Source: Stenotrophomonas maltophilia (lineage in GTDB: Bacteria > Pseudomonadota > Gammaproteobacteria > Xanthomonadales > Xanthomonadaceae). Taken from it: a stretch of 64,000 nt of DNA. Under the pieces are notes generated by a model that ran no database searches, was not told the origin of the DNA, and was given only the letters and a program-made list of their open reading frames with translations. Below, one piece after another: positions 32,997-45,012 of this stretch. Positions within the stretch are counted from its first letter, which is position 1; every line of letters begins with the position of its first letter. The stretch spans positions 2,232,001-2,296,000 of the forward strand of contig NZ_NERD01000002.1 in assembly GCF_002799155.1 (NCBI RefSeq), written 5' to 3'. A program made the translations under genes and the position numbers.

Positions 32997-35459
32997 TCAC
33001 CTGGCGTTCTTCACGTAGGTGTCGAACCAGTTCAGCATTTCCGACACCAGCTGCTCGTTCGATTCCAGCGCGGTGTACCAGTGCGGTTCGTTCGGCAGCA
33101 TCACCAGGCGGGTGGTACCGCCATTGCCGCGGATCGCCTGGTACAACTTTCGCGACTGGAACGGCTCGGTGCCCGGGTTGGCGTCATCCTCGCCGTGGAC
33201 CAGCAGCAGCGGCAGCTTGATCTTGTCGGCATAGAAGAACGGCGAGGCCTTCAGGTACACATCCTGCGCCTGCCACACCGAGCGACGCTCGTTCTGGAAG
33301 CCGAACGGAGTGAAGGTCTTGTTGTAGGAACCGCTGGTAGCTACGCCAGCCTTGAACAGGTTGGTGTGCGCGATCAGGTTGGCGGTCATCAGGCCGCCGT
33401 GGCTGTGGCCGGTCACGCCGATGCGGTTGCGGTCGACCACGCCCATGTCCACGGCCTTGTCCACCGCCGCCTTGGCGTCGGCTTCCAGCTGCTCCAGGTA
33501 GGTGTCGTAGGCGTTCTTCGGGTCGCCCACGATCGGGAACGAAGCGTTGTCGATGATCGCGTAGCCGGCCAGCAGCATCAGACGGTACGGCTGCAGGCGG
33601 GTGAAGGTCTGCTGCGAGCCGGACACCTGGCCGGCCTGCGCGGCGTTGGCGAAGTCGGCCGGGTACGCGTACAGGATCGCCGGCACGCGCTGCCCTTCCT
33701 TGTAGCCCGGCGGCGTGTACAGGGTGAACGACAGGTCCACGCCGTCGGCACGCTTGTAGGTCACCAGCTGCTTCTTGATCTGGCGTACCTCCGGGGTCGG
33801 GTCGGCCAACCTGGTCAGCGCGGTCGCGATGGAAGCGAACTCCGCCTCGCCGGCCTTCGCATCGGCCACCGCCTCACCCTGCTGGCGGATGAAGGCGTTC
33901 GGCGGATCGATCACCGACTGGTGCCAGGTCAGGTAGCGGCCCGGCGTGCTGCTGAAACCGAGGAACTGTTCGTAGGCATCAGCACTGCTGCGGAACAGGC
34001 GCTCGCTCTTCAGCGTGCCCAGGTCCAGGCGATCAAGGAACGGACGGTCGCCCTGCGGCGAGGCACCACGGCCGCTGAGGAACACGTGGTTGCCGTCCTG
34101 GCGCACGACCTGCGCGCCATTCGCCAGGCGGGTAAAGACCAGGTTGCCGGGGTTGCCGTACAGCTCATCGCTGGACATGTCCCACAGCAGGCGGCCTTCC
34201 TTCTTCGGATGCTCCACATCAACGATGCGGGTCTGCATCCAGTGGCGGTTCTCGTCGTTCTCGTACTGGAAGGCCACGGCCGGATCGGCGGTCCACGCAA
34301 AGCCTTCGAAGCGCTGTGCGGTGCGGGTGATTTCGGTCGGCTTGCCGTTGAACGGTGCCTTCAGCATCAGCACGCGATCGCGATGCGGCACGTTGACCTT
34401 CCAGTCGCCCTTGTCCAGCGCTTCGGCATAGACCAGGGTGGCCGGATCGGTGGCACGCCAGTCGAAACCGCGCGGGCCTTCCGGTACGCCGTGCACCGGC
34501 ACGCGGTCGGCCAGCGGCAGGCTGGCGATCGGCGTGCTGCGGCCATTGCTGATGTCCAGCACCGCCACATCATTGGCGAAGCGCTGGTAGGTCACCGCAT
34601 GCGAGTACGGTGCCTTGATCGACTCGGTCAGCACATGCACGCCATCGGGCGCTGCGCTGACCTCGTTGAACAGCGCCGGCTGCCCCACCGGGCGCACGCT
34701 GCCCGCGGCAGTGTCGACCACAGCCAGCTGCGAGGCACCATAGTAGGCGAACAGCTTTTCGTCATGCACGCTGGTCAGCGTGTCGCGGGCTTCATAGGTG
34801 CTGCTTTCCCCGCTGCTGCCCAGCGACTCCTGCGCATCCGGACCGGTCGGCACGCCACCATTGGACGGTGCCGGGCCCTGATTGGCCGGAACCAGCTTCA
34901 CCAGCAGATTCTGGCTTCCACCCAGCCACTGCACGGTGTTGCCGAAGATCGGGTTCAGCTGCACATTCGGCACCTGCTGCACCTGGCCGGTGGCAGCATT
35001 GCCCACCCACAGCTGCACGCTGGTATCGACCGCGTTCTGGAAGGCGAAGTGACTGCCATCGGCCGACCACAGCGCCCCGGTCGCGCAGCCCTGCGGCAGG
35101 TCCACCTTGGTTTCCTTGCCACTGCCGATGTCGACCAGGGTGAAGTCGGCCACGCAGGCCGGAATGCCGTAGCCTCCGGGAGTGTCATGGCGACTGCGGT
35201 TCTTCGGCTCCAGGCGCACACCGGCCAGCTTCAGGTACGGCTGGGCGACGCGGCTGATCGACGGATAGGTCTGCGCGGTAGTCAGCAGCAGGCGTTGGCC
35301 ACCCGGCGCCACGTTCGGTACCGGCGGCGGCGGTGCCTTCAGCACCTTGAGCAGGTGTTCCGGCGGCTTCGCGTAATCAGCGAAGGCCGGGCCGGCGGCC
35401 AGCAGGCCGACGGTGGCAACGGCAACAGCCGCCGCCAGAGAGGTTCGACGGATCAGCAT
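32997..35459 (-). CDS. Secreted S9 family peptidase (prolyl oligopeptidase family)
   Basis: An 820-residue exported serine peptidase. A signal peptide (about 1-28, cleavage near PAFA-DY) is followed by a beta-propeller region (about 30-560) and a C-terminal alpha/beta-hydrolase domain. The nucleophile motif GHSHGGLMTANLIAH, the Asp region VHGEDDANPGTEPF and the His in LPNEPHWYTALE complete a triad. Length and the propeller order resemble the glutamyl-endopeptidase-like S9D group. It is the neighbour of the M3 peptidase gene, in the same orientation but 282 bp away, so co-transcription is not implied. Confidence 0.9.
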   Translation of the reverse strand: MLIRRTSLAAAVAVATVGLLAAGPAFADYAKPPEHLLKVLKAPPPPVPNVAPGGQRLLLTTAQTYPSISRVAQPYLKLAGVRLEPKNRSRHDTPGGYGIPACVADFTLVDIGSGKETKVDLPQGCATGALWSADGSHFAFQNAVDTSVQLWVGNAATGQVQQVPNVQLNPIFGNTVQWLGGSQNLLVKLVPANQGPAPSNGGVPTGPDAQESLGSSGESSTYEARDTLTSVHDEKLFAYYGASQLAVVDTAAGSVRPVGQPALFNEVSAAPDGVHVLTESIKAPYSHAVTYQRFANDVAVLDISNGRSTPIASLPLADRVPVHGVPEGPRGFDWRATDPATLVYAEALDKGDWKVNVPHRDRVLMLKAPFNGKPTEITRTAQRFEGFAWTADPAVAFQYENDENRHWMQTRIVDVEHPKKEGRLLWDMSSDELYGNPGNLVFTRLANGAQVVRQDGNHVFLSGRGASPQGDRPFLDRLDLGTLKSERLFRSSADAYEQFLGFSSTPGRYLTWHQSVIDPPNAFIRQQGEAVADAKAGEAEFASIATALTRLADPTPEVRQIKKQLVTYKRADGVDLSFTLYTPPGYKEGQRVPAILYAYPADFANAAQAGQVSGSQQTFTRLQPYRLMLLAGYAIIDNASFPIVGDPKNAYDTYLEQLEADAKAAVDKAVDMGVVDRNRIGVTGHSHGGLMTANLIAHTNLFKAGVATSGSYNKTFTPFGFQNERRSVWQAQDVYLKASPFFYADKIKLPLLLVHGEDDANPGTEPFQSRKLYQAIRGNGGTTRLVMLPNEPHWYTALESNEQLVSEMLNWFDTYVKNAR

Positions 35460-35607
35460 CCTTATCCCCTGGGTGTGAATGGATGCCCGGACTCGGGCAT
35501 GGCCCCGAATCTAGCACCGCAGGGGGTGAGGAGAATGGGCCGGAAGGGCCAGTGGCCGGATGGGGCAAAGTGGAGTGCGGGCGGCCATCGCCAGGCATGG
35601 CCTGGCA

Positions 35608-35937
35608 CTACTGCCGGGCGTGCAGGTCCCAGGTGGCCAGATAGTCCGGGTCGACCACGATCATGCCGCTGTTGCGCATGCGGTACTCACCGGGCTCGGC
35701 CGGCAGGTACTGATCGAGCATCGGCGGCAGGTAGCGTTCGTGGCCATCATTCTCGTCGGCCAGCACCACGCCCTCAACGGCACTGATGCGCAGCACCGTG
35801 CCGGCGTACTGCTCGAGTCCCTGCACCTGGCCGTCACCGCCATAGCGCGTTACGCCGACCAGTACCACCTTGCCGATCATTTCCTCGACCTTGGCATCGT
35901 CCAGGGGCGGCAGCATGGGAGTGAGTTCGTCGCTCAT
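35608..35937 (-). CDS. Conserved protein of unknown function
   Basis: A 109-residue hydrophilic protein. It opens MSDELTPMLPPLDDAKVEEM and shows a beta-rich core with IGKVVLVGVTRYGGDGQVQG and GTVLRISAVEGVVLADENDG, ending DYLATWDLHARQ. Small acidic soluble proteins of this form occur in Xanthomonadaceae with no known function. A repeat-like palindrome lies just downstream (35570-35610). No family is recognised. Confidence 0.65.
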   Translation of the reverse strand: MSDELTPMLPPLDDAKVEEMIGKVVLVGVTRYGGDGQVQGLEQYAGTVLRISAVEGVVLADENDGHERYLPPMLDQYLPAEPGEYRMRNSGMIVVDPDYLATWDLHARQ

Positions 35938-36558
35938 CGGTACACCTCCAAAGCCTGCAGGATCATCGTGGACAAGGCACCTTCCGCGCGGCAGTCATCG
36001 GCGGCATCGCAAGGGGCGCATTGAAAGCAGGTATCCAGCGGAATCGCAGCGCCGGCAATCCAGGCCGGCTCCGCCATGATGGGTGAGGCATGTCGTGCGT
36101 TGGGCGGCCATCCCTGCCGGCATTATGACCGTATCAGGCCAGGCTCAACTCCACGCGGTGCATGGCGTGCAGGATGATGCGTGACAGCTGCGCTCTAGCG
36201 GCATGACAGCCTCCCGTTGAAAGTTACACGCGGGTGGAATGCTCCATTGAAGGCGATGCTGCCACCGGCAACGGAAGGGCGAAGTGAAGACCAAGCCCCA
36301 ATTCGTCTTTCCTGTCGCTTTCGCATGGATCAGGTGCACTTGACCTTCGCTTCATCCGGCTCAGCCACCAGACAGAGGGTGCGGGCGCGGCGCAGGACAT
36401 CTTCGTGGTGAAGAGCGCGCAGGAGGATCCGTCCTCGCTGCGCGCGCCCTCGCCCACCGCAGCGGCCCGTGCAGGACGTCCAGACAATCGCCGGGCTCAA
36501 CCAGTGCACCGCCGCGGCGTTGCCGGGCGCGCCCCCCAGCACCACGCTAGAATGCGCC
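35938..36558. other. Intergenic region without a convincing gene (about 620 bp)
   Basis: Only short overlapping frames with no ribosome site or conserved features are visible. The region separates a small conserved protein from the HipA-like gene. A GCTAGAAT sequence (36547-36554) overlaps the start of the latter and could be its -10 box, but no -35 box was matched at proper spacing. No hairpin with T tract was found. Confidence 0.6.
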
Positions 36559-37335
36559 ATGCGCACCGTACACGCCCTCCGCTACATCACCCCCTTACGG
36601 GAGGGGGGCTCCCTGCCGGCTGTGGTCGAGACCGACGACGACGGCATGGCCGTGCTGAAGTTCCGTGGCGCCGGGCAAGGCCCGAAGGCGCTGATCGCCG
36701 AGCTGGTCGCCGGTGAGATGGCGCGCACGCTGGGCCTGCCGATTCCGGAAATCCTGTTCGTGGAACTGGACCGCGAGTTCGCCCGCACCGAGCCCGACCC
36801 GGAGATCCAGGAGCTGATCCGCGCCAGCGAGGGCCTGAACCTGGGCCTGGACTACCTGCCCGGCGCGATCAATTACGACCCGGCGGCGATGCCGGTGGAT
36901 GCCGAGCTGGCCTCGCGCATCGTCTGGTTCGATGCGTTCACCAGCAATGTCGACCGCACCACCCGCAACCCCAACCTGATGGTGTGGCACCGCAAGCTGT
37001 ACCTGATCGACCACGGTGCGGCCATGTACTTCCATCACGACTGGGCCAATGCCGGCGACGCCTGCGAAAAACCCTTTGTACTGATCCGCGACCACGTGCT
37101 TCTGTCGTTCGCCAACCGCATCGCCGAAGTGGATGCCGAGCTGGCCGCGCGCCTCACCGATGCCGAGATCGAGCGCATCGTCGGCCTGGTGCCGGACAGC
37201 TGGCTGGTCAACGAGCCGGCATTCGACAGCCCGCAGGCCTACCGCCAAGGCTACATCGACTATCTCAAGCATCGCCTGGAAGTGCGTGCGGTGTTCGTGC
37301 AGGAGGCCCTCCGTGCCCACGCTGCACACGTATGA
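36559..37335 (+). CDS. HipA-like kinase family protein
   Basis: A 258-residue protein resembling the C-terminal kinase part of HipA-type toxins. A phosphate-binding-like segment (VLKFRGAGQGPKALIAELVA, about residues 32-51) carries the Lys of kinase motif I. The block IVWFDAFTSNVDRTTRNPNL (about 120-139) fits the catalytic loop with Asp and Asn, and LYLIDHGAAMYFHHDW provides the DxG-like metal-binding motif. It is shorter than HipA (about 440) and has no adjacent HipB. A downstream DUF3037 gene overlaps its 3' end; this pairing recurs in many proteobacteria. The start ATG 36559 follows no strong ribosome site. Confidence 0.8.
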   Translation: MRTVHALRYITPLREGGSLPAVVETDDDGMAVLKFRGAGQGPKALIAELVAGEMARTLGLPIPEILFVELDREFARTEPDPEIQELIRASEGLNLGLDYLPGAINYDPAAMPVDAELASRIVWFDAFTSNVDRTTRNPNLMVWHRKLYLIDHGAAMYFHHDWANAGDACEKPFVLIRDHVLLSFANRIAEVDAELAARLTDAEIERIVGLVPDSWLVNEPAFDSPQAYRQGYIDYLKHRLEVRAVFVQEALRAHAAHV

Positions 37336-37705
37336 CTACGCGGTCATCCGCGTGGTACCGCGGGTGGAACGGGAGGAATTCATCAACGTCGGGGTGATCG
37401 TCTCCTGTCCTGGAGCGCGTCATCTGGAGGCGGCCATCGAGATCGATCCTGCGCGCCTGCACGCGTTTGCCCCGGCGCTTGATCAGGGGGCATTGCAGCC
37501 GTGGCTGGATGCGATCGTGGCGATCTGCCGCGGCGACGCTGGCGCTGGGCCGATCGCGCAGCTGCCCGCACGCGCACGGTTCCACTTCCTCACCGCCAAG
37601 CGCAGTTCGATCGTGCAGATGTCGAGCACGCATGTGGGCCGCACGGCCGATCCGGCGGGTGTGGTGGAACACTTGATGACGAAGATGGTGCGGGTACCGG
37701 AATGA
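37313..37705 (+). CDS. DUF3037 domain-containing protein
   Basis: A 130-residue protein of the DUF3037 family. It begins VPTLHTYDYAVIRVVPRVER at the GTG (37313), which is preceded by AGGAGG six bases upstream, and it overlaps the HipA-like gene by 23 bp. The N-terminal block EFINVGVIVSCPGARHLEA (about residues 23-41) is characteristic of the family. Function is unknown; coupling with a HipA-like kinase suggests a partner or antidote role. Confidence 0.8.
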   Translation: MPTLHTYDYAVIRVVPRVEREEFINVGVIVSCPGARHLEAAIEIDPARLHAFAPALDQGALQPWLDAIVAICRGDAGAGPIAQLPARARFHFLTAKRSSIVQMSSTHVGRTADPAGVVEHLMTKMVRVPE

Positions 37706-37721
37706 CCGTCACCTGCCGCGG

Positions 37722-38270
37722 TCACAGTGGCACTCTACGCGCGATGTAGTTGACCACGTTGCCGATCGCATCCGGATCGACATTGGCCAGCCCAACGATC
37801 ACATAGCCCTGTGCGGGCAGCACCACGATGGCGCTGTTGGAGCCGGGCGCACCGCCTTCGTGGCCATACTGGTGTTCCCTGCCCTCGCCCTGCACCAGGA
37901 AGCCGAATCCATACCAGCCCTTGTGGTTCTGCGCCGTGGTGGCCTGCTGCAGCAATGCAGGCGAGACCAGCGTGCGGCACTGCTGGGCATCCAGCTGGGC
38001 AACGGCCGTGCCACCTTCCGGACATCGGTTGTCGCGCTGGCGCAGCCATTGCCGCTGCAGATCGCGCAGCACCCGCTGGTCGCTGGCCGTCAGCGTGGAG
38101 CGCGCCGCACTATAGGCGGCGTTGAGCGCATCGTCGTGCACCTTGAATTCAGCGTCGGCACAACCACGCTGGGCGTCCAGCGCGTTGCCCGCGGCCGCCA
38201 TGCAGGGCGCATGGGCGGGGCTCAGATAGCGCGCATCGCCCGCGATCAGCGACAGCGGTCCCAGCCCCAT
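37722..38270 (-). pseudogene. Chimeric remnant: LprI-like domain joined to serine-hydrolase tail
   Basis: The frame reads in two unrelated parts. The first (about 85 residues) resembles an LprI-type lysozyme-inhibitor domain: Cys at SPAHAPCMAA and DAQRGCADAE, then LNAAYSAARSTLTASDQRVL, QRQWLRQRDNRC and QQCRT. The second part, from about ALLQQATTAQ, is the C-terminal tail of a class C-type serine hydrolase, with YGHEGGAPGSNSAIVVLPAQ in place of the KTG-type motif. There is no signal peptide and the hydrolase lacks its SxxK and YxN motifs, so this looks like a recombination remnant. It lies 24 bp beyond the end of the PQQ dehydrogenase. Confidence 0.55.
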
Positions 38271-38293
38271 GGCCGTGTTCAGGCGAGCAGCCG

Positions 38294-40816
38294 CTATTTC
38301 GGCAGGGCGAAGGCCATCACGTAATCGCCGTTCGGGGTTTCCATGAAATGGTGGCCGCCGGCCATGATCACCACGTACTGGCGCCCGCCCTGTTCGTAGA
38401 TCATCGGAGTGGCCTGGCCACCGGCCGGCAGCCGGGTGTGCCACAGCTCCTTGCCGGTCTTCAGATCGATGGCGCGCAGCAGGTCATCGGTGGCCGCGGC
38501 GATGAACACCAGGCCACTGGCAGTGATCACCGAGCCGCCATTGTTCGGTGTGCCGATCTCGATCGGCAGGCCGGAACGGATGCCGAACGGCCCATTGCCG
38601 CGCGCACTGCCGAATGGGCGATCCCATAGCAGCTTGCCGGTGCGCAGGTCGATGGCACGGATGCCGCCATAGGGCGGCTGCTTGCACAGCAGGCCGGTGA
38701 ACGGCAACCGCCAGCCGGCATTGACATCGATGGCATACGGCGTGCCCACCTGCGGGTCGCCCGCGCCCTCGGCACCGCCCTTGTCGAACCGGATCTTCTC
38801 GCGCGGCAGCCAGCCCAGCCGGTCGGCCTCCGCGCGTGGGACCAGCCGGTTGTAGTTCGGCATGTCGTTGTAGTTGGCCACGATCACGCCGCGGCGTGTA
38901 TCGATCGACACGCTGCCCCAGTCCGAGCCACCGTTGTAACCGGGGTACTCGATGGAATGGCGGTCACTGCTCGGCGGCGTGTAGAAGCCTTCGTAATAGG
39001 CCTTGCGGAACTGGATGCGGCAGACCAGCTGGTCGATCGGGGTGATGCCCCACATGTCACGCTCGGTCAGGTCATGCTCGCGACGCAGCGTGTGGTACAG
39101 CGAGAACAGCTGGGTGGGTGAACGCTGCTCGGGTTCGACGCCACCCACCGGTACCTTGCGCTCTTCGGCAGCTGTCAGCAGCTGGCCATTGCGGCGGTCG
39201 AGGATGTAGAGGTCGCCCTGCTTGGTCGGCAGCAGGATCGCCGGTACCCTGCCCGCCGCCGTCGGGTAGTCGATCAGGCTGGCCTGCGAACCCAGGTCGT
39301 AATCCCACACATCCTTGCGCACGGCCTGGAAGTGCCAGGCCGGCTTGCCAGTGGCTACGTCGATCGCCACCAGCGAGGTCGAGTAGCGGTTCTGGTTTTC
39401 CGTGCGTGAGCCACTCCAGTAGTCACCCGCGGAATTACCCAGCGGCAGGTAGACCAGGCCCAACGCCTCATCACCGGTGGCCGTGGTCCACATGTTGGGC
39501 GTGCCGCGCGTATACGTCTGCTCGCGGGGCGGCAGGCCGCTGCGCTCGGGCTGGTCCATGTCCCACGCCCAGCGCAGCTTTCCAGTGATCGCGTCGTAGG
39601 CCTGGATCACGCCCGACGGCGCATCGCGGCGCTGCCCATCCAGCACCTGGTGGCCGGTGACGATCACCCCGCGCACGATGGCCGGCGGCGAGGTGATCGA
39701 CACATAGCCCGGCGGCACCTCGCCCATGCCCAGGGTGATATCGACCTGGCCGTTGTTGCCGAAGTTGGCGCACGGGCGGCCGCTGTCCGCATCCACCGCG
39801 ATGATGCGCCCGTCCAGCGTGCCTTCGATGATGCGCGCCCAGCACGCCGGACGGCTACCCGGCGCGGCACCGCGGGTGACGCTGGGCGACGGTTCGGGCA
39901 AGGCCAGATCGGCTGCGGCATCGGCCAGCGTTGCATCGGCAAGGACCGGTGTGCGGGGCTGCTCGTAGTAGCTCACCCCACGGCAGGCGGCGGTGTACGG
40001 GATCGAGGCGTCCTTCACCTTCGGATCGAACCGCCACAGTTCCTTGCCGCTGGCTGCATCCAGCGCGATCAGGCGGTTGCGCGCGGTGCACAGGTACAGG
40101 CGGTCGCCGATCTTCAGCGGCGTGGTTTCCGCGCCCCAGCGCTTCTTCGGCAGGTCACCGGTGCGGAACTGCCAGGCCAGCTGCAGCGTGCCGACGTTGG
40201 CCGGGGTGATCTGCTGCAGCGGCGAGTAACGGGTGGCGGCGTTGCTGCGGCCCCAGGCCGGCCAATCACTGTTGGCAGGTTGGTCGGCCGGCTGCAGGCC
40301 GGTGGTATCACGGGTGGGTTCCAGGCCGGCGCTGACCGCGCCTTCCGGGAACGGCTGGTGCCCATCCACCTCGCCATGCGGCGCAAACGCCAGGCCGAAC
40401 GCGGCCACGAATACCAGCATCAGCATAGCGGCCACCGCACGCGACAGCCGTTTGGGAACGGGATCACGCAGGGTCGGCGCCAACAGCGCCAGCACGATGC
40501 CCAGTGCGGTCAGCAGGCCCAGCCGCGGCACCCACCGCCAGTAGTCACTGCCCGACTCCCACCAGGTCCACAGCAGCGTTCCGATGAACACCAGCGCGTA
40601 CAGCAGCGCGCCACTGCGGCGGTTGCCGAACAACAGGATGCCGCTGGCCAGCATTCCAAGGCCGGCAATGGCGTAGTACGCCGAACCACCCAGGCTGAGC
40701 AGCCACGCGCCGAGCCCGCCGATGACCAGGCCAAGCACGGCCAGCAGCAGCGACAGCACGGTCACCAGGGGATGGCGGTACACAACGGGGGCGGCGGACT
40801 GCGGCGTGGCGGACAT
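38294..40816 (-). CDS. gcd: Membrane-bound PQQ-dependent dehydrogenase (glucose/quinate/shikimate family)
   Basis: An 840-residue quinoprotein dehydrogenase. About four hydrophobic helices occupy residues 15-150 (TVLSLLLAVLGLVIGGLGAW onward), anchoring it in the inner membrane. A PQQ beta-propeller follows, with tryptophan-docking repeats such as ALDAASGKELWRFDP, AIDLRTGKLLWDRPFG and AIDLKTGKELWHTRLP. Adjacent blocks include GTPNMWTTATGDEALGLVYL and GSDWGSVSIDTRRGV. The enzyme oxidises its sugar or polyol substrate in the periplasm and passes electrons to ubiquinone. The name gcd follows the most common role; quinate or shikimate is possible. GGAG upstream supports ATG 40816. Confidence 0.85.
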   Translation of the reverse strand: MSATPQSAAPVVYRHPLVTVLSLLLAVLGLVIGGLGAWLLSLGGSAYYAIAGLGMLASGILLFGNRRSGALLYALVFIGTLLWTWWESGSDYWRWVPRLGLLTALGIVLALLAPTLRDPVPKRLSRAVAAMLMLVFVAAFGLAFAPHGEVDGHQPFPEGAVSAGLEPTRDTTGLQPADQPANSDWPAWGRSNAATRYSPLQQITPANVGTLQLAWQFRTGDLPKKRWGAETTPLKIGDRLYLCTARNRLIALDAASGKELWRFDPKVKDASIPYTAACRGVSYYEQPRTPVLADATLADAAADLALPEPSPSVTRGAAPGSRPACWARIIEGTLDGRIIAVDADSGRPCANFGNNGQVDITLGMGEVPPGYVSITSPPAIVRGVIVTGHQVLDGQRRDAPSGVIQAYDAITGKLRWAWDMDQPERSGLPPREQTYTRGTPNMWTTATGDEALGLVYLPLGNSAGDYWSGSRTENQNRYSTSLVAIDVATGKPAWHFQAVRKDVWDYDLGSQASLIDYPTAAGRVPAILLPTKQGDLYILDRRNGQLLTAAEERKVPVGGVEPEQRSPTQLFSLYHTLRREHDLTERDMWGITPIDQLVCRIQFRKAYYEGFYTPPSSDRHSIEYPGYNGGSDWGSVSIDTRRGVIVANYNDMPNYNRLVPRAEADRLGWLPREKIRFDKGGAEGAGDPQVGTPYAIDVNAGWRLPFTGLLCKQPPYGGIRAIDLRTGKLLWDRPFGSARGNGPFGIRSGLPIEIGTPNNGGSVITASGLVFIAAATDDLLRAIDLKTGKELWHTRLPAGGQATPMIYEQGGRQYVVIMAGGHHFMETPNGDYVMAFALPK

Positions 40817-40888
40817 CGTCGATCTCCGGGGCAGCATGCCTGTTATCCCACCGTCGCTGTGAAGTGCGCGTGCGGTGAGCGCCGGATA

Positions 40889-40919
40889 CAACAACGCCGG
40901 CACGAAGCCGGCGTTGTTG
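40889..40919 (-). terminator. gyrA terminator hairpin
   Basis: CAACAACGCCGGC (40889-40901), loop ACGAA, GCCGGCGTTGTTG (40907-40919): a perfect 13-bp stem just past the gyrA stop on its transcribed strand. The stem is strong, though the following tract is only moderately T-rich. Confidence 0.75.
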
Positions 40920-40940
40920 AGGTGGCGAGACGACGCGGGC

Positions 40941-43640
<2,700 letters not shown>

Positions 43641-43900
43641 TCGGGTTCCGTTGTCTGGTAGCGGTCCAGTCCGGCGCAGCCCTCTGCGGGAGGGGGTCGT
43701 GCCGGAACCTCGATTCAACCTGCGAATACTACCACAACAGGCTGTTTCCCGCCTCCCTTTACGGGGATTTTACCGGCACAAATCAGGAACTTAGGGGGCT
43801 ATACCGCGCCAGTCGGGCCAGGCCCAGGCTGGGTTGCGGCGGATTCCCGGCTGGGCCGAGCATGGGCTCGGCTCCGCAGGCATCCGCGACCCAGCCTGCC

Positions 43901-44965
43901 TCAACCGCCGAAGGCGGCGCGCATGTTCTCGGCGGTCGGGTTCAGGATGACCCCCCGCTCGGTCACGATCGCGTCGATCAGCTCGCCCGGGGTGACGTCG
44001 AACACCGGGTTCCAGGCAGCAATGCCCTCGGCGACGGTACGGGTACCGCCCACACCGTACAGCTCACCCGGGTCACGCTGCTCGATCTCGATCTGGCTGC
44101 CATCGACGGTTTCCATATCCACGGTCGAGGACGGCGCCACCACCATGAACCTGACACCGTGGTGGCGCGCGGCGATGGCCAGCTGGTAGGTGCCGATCTT
44201 GTTGGCGGTATCGCCATTGGCGCAGATGCGGTCCGCGCCCACGATCACCCACTGCACGGCGCCGGTCTTCATCAGGTGCGAGGCGGCCGAATCGGCGATG
44301 AGGGTGGCATCGATGCCATCCTGCTGCAGCTCCCACACGGTCAGGCGTGCACCCTGCAGCCACGGCCGGGTCTCGCCGGCGAACACGCGGGCGACGCGGT
44401 GCTGGGCCATGCCGGCGCGGATCACGCCCAGCGCGGTACCGAAGCCCGCAGTGGCCAGCGAGCCGGTATTGCAGTGGGTCAGCACGCCGCTGCCGGCCTC
44501 GATCAGGCCCGCGCCCAGCGCGCCCATGTGGCGGTTGGCGGCCAGGTCTTCCTCGGCGATGGCCTGCGCTTCCGACTCCAGCAGAGCCTTCCAGTCGGCA
44601 CCGGCGGCGCTCAGGCAACGGCGCATGCGTGCCAGCGCCCAGGCCAGGTTGACCGCAGTCGGGCGCGATGCGTTGAGGCGCTGCAGGGCCGGTTCCAGCT
44701 GCTGTAGCGCGTGCGCACCATCGGCGGCCTGCACCTCGCGCGCGGCCAGCACGACGCCCCAGGCGGCGGCAATGCCGATCGCCGGCGCGCCACGCACGGT
44801 CAACGCGTGGATCGCGCCGGCAACTTCGTCGCTGTCATGGCAGACCACGTGCTCGACCACGAACGGCAGCTTGCGCTGGTCCAGCAGTTGCAGGGCATCG
44901 CCGGTCCACAGGATCGGGCGGATGTGGTCGTAACGGGCGTAGTCGATGTCAGAGGCAGTGTTCAT
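43901..44965 (-). CDS. mtnA: Methylthioribose-1-phosphate isomerase MtnA
   Basis: A 354-residue isomerase of the methionine salvage pathway, converting 5-methylthioribose 1-phosphate to methylthioribulose 1-phosphate. Conserved blocks: [15 protein letters not shown] (about 51-65), [17 protein letters not shown] with the catalytic Cys, [35 protein letters not shown] with the catalytic Asp, and [14 protein letters not shown]. Start ATG 44965 fits; the longer upstream frame is rejected. No other mtn gene is adjacent. The neighbouring gyrA is transcribed in the same direction, 260 bp downstream. Confidence 0.95.
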   Translation of the reverse strand: MNTASDIDYARYDHIRPILWTGDALQLLDQRKLPFVVEHVVCHDSDEVAGAIHALTVRGAPAIGIAAAWGVVLAAREVQAADGAHALQQLEPALQRLNASRPTAVNLAWALARMRRCLSAAGADWKALLESEAQAIAEEDLAANRHMGALGAGLIEAGSGVLTHCNTGSLATAGFGTALGVIRAGMAQHRVARVFAGETRPWLQGARLTVWELQQDGIDATLIADSAASHLMKTGAVQWVIVGADRICANGDTANKIGTYQLAIAARHHGVRFMVVAPSSTVDMETVDGSQIEIEQRDPGELYGVGGTRTVAEGIAAWNPVFDVTPGELIDAIVTERGVILNPTAENMRAAFGG

Positions 44966-45012
44966 GGGCCCATTGTAGGGCCAGGCCCCGCAGGGTTGGA
45001 GCCTGCCCGGGC

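Noticed and set aside
32904..35786. A 960-codon plus-strand frame opposite the S9 peptidase gene
   Set aside because: It is the antisense frame of a well-supported gene with all catalytic motifs; long antisense frames are common at this GC content, and it has no domain signature or ribosome site.
36224..36487. An 87-codon minus-strand frame in the 620-bp gap
   Set aside because: No ribosome site, no recognisable domain, and Ser/Pro/Arg-rich composition expected of noise.
37133..37705. A 190-codon version of the DUF3037 protein
   Set aside because: The upstream third overlaps the HipA-like gene out of frame; the GTG at 37313 with AGGAGG is the natural start.
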